Assembly: GCA_031269775.1 (NCBI GenBank)
Contig: JAISYQ010000022.1
Location: forward strand, 1-39,477
Source of the DNA: Streptococcaceae bacterium
GTDB taxonomy: Bacteria; Bacillota; Bacilli; Lactobacillales; Streptococcaceae
Direction of reading: 5' to 3'
DNA: 39,477 nt
Positions 34,353 to 39,477 of this stretch are shown piece after piece (within the stretch, counting starts at the first letter, position 1; each line of letters opens with the position of its first letter). The notes beneath the pieces are model-generated. The model searched no databases, was not told the origin of the DNA, and saw only the letters and a list, made by a program, of their open reading frames with translations. A program made the position numbers and the translations under genes.

Positions 34353-35183
34353 TTAGAGCACATCTTCATAATGCTTTTTAATAACATATTCATCCAAAGT
34401 AACACCTAATTTATGGATTTGCTCTGCATGATTTTGACCAACGTAGCGCCAATGCCAAATCTCTGGATCAACTCTGGTATACTCCCTTGATTCTTCTGTA
34501 TACCTGCGGATAAAGCCATAATGATAAGCATTTTCTTCTAACCATTGATAAAATTCAACATTTACAATCGTATGAGGTAAATCAACGGCAAATCCTGTAT
34601 GATGATCACTTCTACCAGCATATGGAACGCTTTGATCGACTTTCTTTAATGCCTCTTGTTTCAACCATTCCTTAATCGATGGATCAACGGCTGCTAGAAA
34701 TTTTTCACTATCATTAGCATACTTTTTCTCCAACTCTATCAACTCTGGACTCTTTCTCAAACCAAAATATTTGATCAAGCGTTCCTGCTCGCTCATTTTT
34801 TTCATGCTTTTTTGAAACATTTTAACAGGATCATTTTCCTCTTGTTTTTCTAAATACATTTCCAGCAACTTAAGAAAATAACGATCTTTTCTTAATTGCT
34901 CCAGCTGCTCAATTGTTCGATAGCCAGAAGAAATCTTACAAGCCTTTTGAAAATTAGCATTAAAATTAACTGCTGCCAAAAAAAGCTTCTTAATTTCAGG
35001 AATCATCCATTTATGCAATAAAACAGGTTTTCCTTGATTCTCTAACTCTTCCAAATCATCAAACTTAACTTCAGGCAAACTAAATGAATAATTACAGGCA
35101 ACTAATAACGGATCTTTGTAAGCTGCTGCTTCATATTTTTCTTGATCAAAAGGTACTAAACTCTTTTTAGACAACTCTTTCAT
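34353..35183 (-). CDS. VanY/D,D-carboxypeptidase-like M15 peptidase without signal peptide
   Basis: 276 residues. The C-terminal M15B domain shows SGYRT (86-90), the zinc motif SxHxxGxAxD at 192-201 ([10 protein letters not shown]) and ExxWH-type EIWHWRYVG with Glu241 and His244. The family usually trims D-Ala from peptidoglycan stems. Two features are unusual: no hydrophobic signal or anchor at the N-terminus ([20 protein letters not shown]), and an extra charged, helical stretch of roughly 100 residues between SGYRT and the zinc motif. It stands between pgk and tpiA. Confidence 0.82.
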   Translation of the reverse strand: MKELSKKSLVPFDQEKYEAAAYKDPLLVACNYSFSLPEVKFDDLEELENQGKPVLLHKWMIPEIKKLFLAAVNFNANFQKACKISSGYRTIEQLEQLRKDRYFLKLLEMYLEKQEENDPVKMFQKSMKKMSEQERLIKYFGLRKSPELIELEKKYANDSEKFLAAVDPSIKEWLKQEALKKVDQSVPYAGRSDHHTGFAVDLPHTIVNVEFYQWLEENAYHYGFIRRYTEESREYTRVDPEIWHWRYVGQNHAEQIHKLGVTLDEYVIKKHYEDVL

Positions 35184-35281
35184 AAGAATTCCTCCATATG
35201 CAAATGCTTTCAGTCGTTTAAACTAAGTTTATTTTAAACGAAAACCATCAAAAACACTCGAAATATGCCCAGAGGAAAATA

Positions 35282-36478
35282 TTACTTATCAGTCAAAGCC
35301 TGCAATCCTGGTAAAACTTTGCCTTCTAATAACTCCATTGAAGCACCACCACCTGTTGAAATCCAAGAGAATTTATCCGCACGGCCTAAATTAATCGCTG
35401 CTGCTGCAGAATCTCCACCACCAATAATTGATTTCACCCCAATCTGTGCAATAATTGCATCCATCACACCAATTGTTCCTGCTTGAAAATCAGGATTTTC
35501 AAACACACCCATCGGTCCATTCCAGATAACCGTTTTTGCACCTTTGATCTCTTCAGTAAACTTTGCAATGGACTTTGGTCCAATGTCCAATCCCAAAAAT
35601 CCTGGATCCACAGCTTCTGCTTTAGTATCTTTTATCTCCGTATAACCCGCAAAAGCATTAGCTTCTTTGGAGTCAATTGGCAAAATCAGCTTATCTTCTG
35701 CTTTGGCCATCAAGTCTTTGGCTAAATCTAGCTTATCTTCTTCTACCAAGGAAGCACCAATTTCAACTCCCTGCGCTTTATAAAAAGTATAAGTCATCCC
35801 GCCACCAATAATCACCTTATCAGCTTTTTTCAATAAATTTTCAATCACGCCGATTTTATCACTAACCTTGGATCCGCCCAGAATAGCCACAAATGGACGA
35901 GTTGGATAATCAACGGCTTCTTGAATATAATTAATTTCATTTTCTAACAAAAAACCAGCTGCTGCCTGCTTAACATTAGCTGAAATACCAACATTGGATG
36001 CGTGAGCGCGATGTGCTGTTCCAAAGGCATCATTGATAAAAAGATCATCTCCTAAAGAAGCCCAATACCTTCCAAGCTCGGGATCATTTTTTGACTCTTT
36101 TTTGCCATTAATATCTTCAAAACGTGTATTTTCAACTAACAAAATCTCCCCATCATACAAAGCATCAATCGCTGCTTCTAACTTTTTACCACGCGTTTCA
36201 GGGATGAAAATAACTTCCTTGCCTAATTTTTCAGAAAGCACCTTGGCTACAGGAGCTAAAGACTTCCCGGCTTTATCTGCTTTTTCCTTTACTCGACCCA
36301 AATGTGAAAATAAAATCGCCCGACCGCCTTGCTCTAAAATATATTCAATCGTTGGCAATGCTGCAGTGATCCGATTATCATTAGTAATCACTCCCTTTTC
36401 TAAGGGAACATTAAAATCAACACGAACTAAAACCTTTCTTCCTTTTAAAATCAAATCTTTTATTGTTAATTTTGCCAT
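35282..36478 (-). CDS. pgk: Phosphoglycerate kinase
   Basis: Transfers phosphate from 1,3-bisphosphoglycerate to ADP in glycolysis. 398 residues with [17 protein letters not shown], the hinge-region [21 protein letters not shown] and the nucleotide-binding [17 protein letters not shown] precedes the ATG. It starts a minus-strand group with the VanY-like gene and tpiA. gapA, which often precedes pgk, is not here. Confidence 0.98.
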   Translation of the reverse strand: MAKLTIKDLILKGRKVLVRVDFNVPLEKGVITNDNRITAALPTIEYILEQGGRAILFSHLGRVKEKADKAGKSLAPVAKVLSEKLGKEVIFIPETRGKKLEAAIDALYDGEILLVENTRFEDINGKKESKNDPELGRYWASLGDDLFINDAFGTAHRAHASNVGISANVKQAAAGFLLENEINYIQEAVDYPTRPFVAILGGSKVSDKIGVIENLLKKADKVIIGGGMTYTFYKAQGVEIGASLVEEDKLDLAKDLMAKAEDKLILPIDSKEANAFAGYTEIKDTKAEAVDPGFLGLDIGPKSIAKFTEEIKGAKTVIWNGPMGVFENPDFQAGTIGVMDAIIAQIGVKSIIGGGDSAAAAINLGRADKFSWISTGGGASMELLEGKVLPGLQALTDK

Positions 36479-36753
36479 AATCTTATGAAATCTTCCTTCC
36501 TACTCAAATAATTCACATCACAAAAAACTAAGACATATTATTATTAACAAACTAAATTAAATATCGCAACGTAAATATGTCTAATCATCATCAATTAACA
36601 ATCTTTGGAAAGTTTTCAAAAATTATTGATAAGTTATGATTTAATTTTTCGCTTTACTTCTTTAAATATTGCTCTTAAACGAGATTTTTCAAGTAGATGA
36701 TACTGTTTGCATTTTTAGCTATTCTTATAAAAAATGAGATTACTAACATATTT

Positions 36754-36837
36754 TTAGAACATTATCATCTTTCAATGACACATTTAAAATTTATCCAAGT
36801 TAGTTATCTTTAACAAAAGGATAATCGACGATATAAT
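36754..36837 (+). promoter_or_regulatory. priA promoter with upstream shared 22-bp motif (copy 2)
   Basis: The 385-bp divergent gap between pgk and priA holds no gene. It contains the 22-bp motif (36754-36775) identical to 212-233, then 33 bp, a weak -35 TTTAAC (36809-36814), 17 bp and a perfect TATAAT (36832-36837), followed by GGAGG and the priA ATG. The pgk promoter on the other strand is not clear to me. Confidence 0.55.
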
Positions 36838-36863
36838 AAATTTTATAAACGGAGGGTGAACTA

Positions 36864-39260
36864 ATGTATGCACATGTGATTGTTGATGTTCCTGCTTTTC
36901 AAACCAATCATCCGTACACATACTTAATTCCTGAACAGTTTAAAGAAGTTTTAGTTGTAGGGATGCGTGTAAGCGTACCCTTTGGTAAAAGTAATCGATT
37001 GGTTCAAGGTTTTGTTGTTGATATTTTGCCTGAATTAAAAGAAGTTGATTTCGCGCATGAAATAAAAGAAATCCAAGCACTTTTAGATGTAGCAGCTGTT
37101 TTAAATCAGGAATTATTACAGCTAGCAGATTATATGATGAAGATCACTTTTGCTTTTAAAATTTATTGTTTACAGACAATGTTACCAAGTATTTTGCGGG
37201 TGGATTATGCCAAATATTTGGTGCGTACGGATGGAAAATTTTTCGCAAATGCTCAAAGTAAGATTGCTTGGGAAGATGCTAAAAACCAAGGTTTATTGCC
37301 CCAGTTAATAAAAGAAAAAGCACAAGGGCTTATTGATGTTTGCTATGAAGTAAATAAACGTAATAAAGCAAAAACAGAACGTTTTGTTAACCTTTCTTTA
37401 ACTAAAGAAGAATTAAATACGCTATTAAAAAAACAGCGAACAAATGCCAAACAGAAAATTTTGCTATTAAAAACATTATTAACATTAAAAAGTGAAATTT
37501 CTCTTAAAGAATTGAAAAATTTAGGTCTTAAGCCAGCAACATTAAAGATTGCAAAAAAATCAGGTTGGGTCTACTTAATAGAAAAAGAAGTTTATCGTAA
37601 TCCTTTTATGGATACAGTGATAAAGCCAGTTAAGCCTTTAACATTAAATGAAGAACAGGCATTGGTTAAGCAAAAATTTGTAACCTCTATGCAAAAAAAA
37701 GAAGCAAAAGTTTATTTATTAGAAGGGATTACTGGCAGTGGGAAGACAGAAATTTACTTACAGACGATTGCTGAGTGTTTGAAAAAAGGCAAGACAGCGA
37801 TGATGTTGGTCCCTGAGATTGCGTTAACACCACAAATGATTCGTCGTTTTAGAGAACGATTTGAAGGCAAGATAGCTGTTCTTCATAGTGCATTATCTTT
37901 TGGTGAGCGTTATGATCAGTGGCGCAAAATTGAGCGTAAAAAAGCGCCTATTGTCATTGGAGCGCGCTCAGCCGTGTTTGCTCCTTTAAAAAATATTGGC
38001 ATTATTATTTTAGATGAAGAGCATGAAGGAACTTATAAACAAGATAAAAATCCACGTTATCATACAAGAGATATTGCTATCTGGCGAGGAGAGTTTCATC
38101 ATTGCCCGATAGTCTTGGGGAGTGCAACACCGTCTTTAGAATCTAGAGCTCGCGCGCAAAAAAAAATTTATGAATTAGTGCGTCTAACTAAACGTGCTAA
38201 AACTTCAGCTTTTTTGCCAAAGGTTGAAATAGTAGATTTTCGTAAAGTACTTGGTAGAGGTGGTAGCCAAAATTTTACACCAACTTTATTGGAAAAAATT
38301 AAAGAGCGTATAGCTAAAAATGAACAAGTAGTGTTATTGCTTAATCGACGAGGTTATTCTTCTTTTATGATGTGCCGAGATTGTGGTTATGTTTTGCAAT
38401 GTCCAAATTGTGATATTTCTTTGACATTACATATGGTAACAAAAACGATGAAGTGTCATTATTGTGGACATGAAGAGGGCCTTCCTATCAACTGTTCTAA
38501 TTGTAAAAGTACTCGTATTCGTTATCATGGGACTGGTACGCAAAAAGTGGAAGAAGAGCTGCAAAGATTAATTTCTAAAGCAAAAATTTTGCGGATGGAT
38601 CAAGATAATACACGCAAAAAAGGCGCTTATGAAAAATTTTTAAAACAATTTGCAAATCATAAATTTGATATTTTACTTGGCACACAGATGATTGCTAAGG
38701 GGTTGGATTTTGAAAATGTTACTTTAGTAGGGGTGTTAAATGCAGATACAGCGCTTAACCTACCTGACTTTCGCGCTAGTGAGAAAACTTTTCAGCTATT
38801 AATACAGGTAAGTGGTCGCGCAGGTCGCGGCGTAAAATTAGGGGAAGTGGTGATTCAGACCTATAATCCTGAACATTATGCGATTTTTTTAGCAAAAAAT
38901 CATGATTATGAAACGTTTTTTAAAAAAGAAATGCAAATGCGCTATCTTGCTGATTATCCGCCATTTTATTATATGGTGCAGTTAACTGTTTCTCATAAAG
39001 ATGAAAATGAAGTAGTTAAACAAATATATCGTATTGCTAAAGTATTGCAAAAAAGACTTAGCGCAAAAACGAAACTTTTAGGGCCCGTGCCAAAAACAAT
39101 TATGCGTGTAAATAATCGATATTACTATCGTTTATTGATAAAATATAAACAAGAATCAAAATTAAGTATGTGGCTAAAGCAATTAAAAGAGGCTATACAA
39201 AAAGAAAATACGCGTGGTTTGATGCTTGAAATTGATTCAGAACCGCAAGGATTTATGTGA
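36864..39260 (+). CDS. priA: Primosomal helicase PriA
   Basis: Restarts collapsed replication forks by recognising them and reloading the replisome. 798 residues: N-terminal 3' DNA-binding domain (1-100), helicase core with Walker A GITGSGKTE (about 288-297) and DEEH (about 382-385), the four-pair Cys zinc insert CRDC-CPNC-CHYC-CSNC (about 503-550), and the helicase C lobe with GTQMIAKGLDF and SGRAGRG. GGAGG lies 9 bases before the ATG. The usual downstream gene fmt is not seen in the 217 bp that remain. Confidence 0.98.
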   Translation: MYAHVIVDVPAFQTNHPYTYLIPEQFKEVLVVGMRVSVPFGKSNRLVQGFVVDILPELKEVDFAHEIKEIQALLDVAAVLNQELLQLADYMMKITFAFKIYCLQTMLPSILRVDYAKYLVRTDGKFFANAQSKIAWEDAKNQGLLPQLIKEKAQGLIDVCYEVNKRNKAKTERFVNLSLTKEELNTLLKKQRTNAKQKILLLKTLLTLKSEISLKELKNLGLKPATLKIAKKSGWVYLIEKEVYRNPFMDTVIKPVKPLTLNEEQALVKQKFVTSMQKKEAKVYLLEGITGSGKTEIYLQTIAECLKKGKTAMMLVPEIALTPQMIRRFRERFEGKIAVLHSALSFGERYDQWRKIERKKAPIVIGARSAVFAPLKNIGIIILDEEHEGTYKQDKNPRYHTRDIAIWRGEFHHCPIVLGSATPSLESRARAQKKIYELVRLTKRAKTSAFLPKVEIVDFRKVLGRGGSQNFTPTLLEKIKERIAKNEQVVLLLNRRGYSSFMMCRDCGYVLQCPNCDISLTLHMVTKTMKCHYCGHEEGLPINCSNCKSTRIRYHGTGTQKVEEELQRLISKAKILRMDQDNTRKKGAYEKFLKQFANHKFDILLGTQMIAKGLDFENVTLVGVLNADTALNLPDFRASEKTFQLLIQVSGRAGRGVKLGEVVIQTYNPEHYAIFLAKNHDYETFFKKEMQMRYLADYPPFYYMVQLTVSHKDENEVVKQIYRIAKVLQKRLSAKTKLLGPVPKTIMRVNNRYYYRLLIKYKQESKLSMWLKQLKEAIQKENTRGLMLEIDSEPQGFM

Positions 39261-39443
39261 TAAATAAAAATGATCCCAAAATGTGGAATGGCAAAGAGTA
39301 TTTTCAAAAAAAGAAGGCTCGATTTGTGGTTAAATTATGAATTTTGGCGCTTTTTTAAAACATATGGTTTTAGTTAATACTTGACGGGCTAATCACTTTT
39401 CCCCACAAAAATTTTATGAAACTTAATAACAAAATAAGGTATA

Positions 39444-39470
39444 TGTAAAATTTCTTTTACATTTTTTATT
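39444..39470 (+). terminator. Terminator downstream of priA
   Basis: TGTAAAA (39444-39450) pairs with TTTTACA (39455-39461) and is followed by a T-rich run. The 180 bp between priA and this hairpin hold only short frames (one of 27 codons starting in the priA stop), none of which I can support. Confidence 0.6.
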
Positions 39471-39477
39471 TATTATA

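Noticed and set aside
36033-36488. 151-codon plus-strand frame opposite pgk
   Set aside because: Fully antisense to a certain pgk gene and without a ribosome site; a by-product of pgk codon bias.
39257-39340. 27-codon frame starting in the priA stop, considered as the start of fmt
   Set aside because: The product does not resemble methionyl-tRNA formyltransferase and ends after 27 codons.

Overview
The window is about 33% GC, with genes close together on both strands, and reads as the chromosome of a low-GC Gram-positive bacterium of the Lactobacillales, most likely a lactobacillus-type organism. The EF-G, S7 and S12 sequences, the DUF3397 protein beside rpsL, a Bce-type two-component/ABC module and an energy-coupling factor (ECF) transporter core all point that way. 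The species cannot be fixed from the sequence. Many fossil genes (antitoxin, DUF4143 ATPase, unknown proteins, bceA copy, IS pieces) suggest a lineage that is losing genes.

Layout. 1-4031 (minus): a strong promoter facing out of the left edge, probably for an rRNA operon, then fusA, rpsG, rpsL and DUF3397. 4159-6111 (plus): a dead DinJ-type antitoxin, an amino-acid permease and another decayed ORF. 6261-10137 (plus): glmU and the ECF module ecfA1-ecfA2-ecfT. 10175-14596 (minus): topA, truB-ribF with an unusually divergent RibF, and a dead DUF4143 ATPase. 14774-17327 (plus): obgE, a Fur-family regulator and rluB. 17351-33436 (minus) is the accessory region. 33565-36478 (minus): tpiA, a VanY-like peptidase without a signal peptide, and pgk. 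36864-39260 (plus): priA.

The accessory region is the most interesting part. Read along the minus strand it holds: a DUF4143 ATPase coupled to a BceRS-like two-component system; a broken bceA copy interrupted by an IS5-type element; IS and MITE debris; a promoter-terminator leader; a radical SAM/SPASM enzyme; a 73-residue Cys-rich peptide with CCCC and CxxCxCxC motifs; a permease-ATPase-permease ABC-2 system; a fused ABC exporter; an 11-codon stub of another ABC ATPase cut off by a MITE; and finally an intact bceAB. I interpret this as a RaS-RiPP gene cluster (peptide, thioether-type maturase, exporters) inserted between bceRS and bceAB, with the start of bceA and its promoter duplicated on both sides. 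BceAB and the ABC-2 transporter would be natural candidates for self-protection or detoxification.

Two regulatory signals also stand out. A 22-bp sequence occurs identically upstream of the presumed rRNA promoter and of the priA promoter, each time 32-33 bp before the -35 box. An attenuator-like leader precedes the radical SAM gene.
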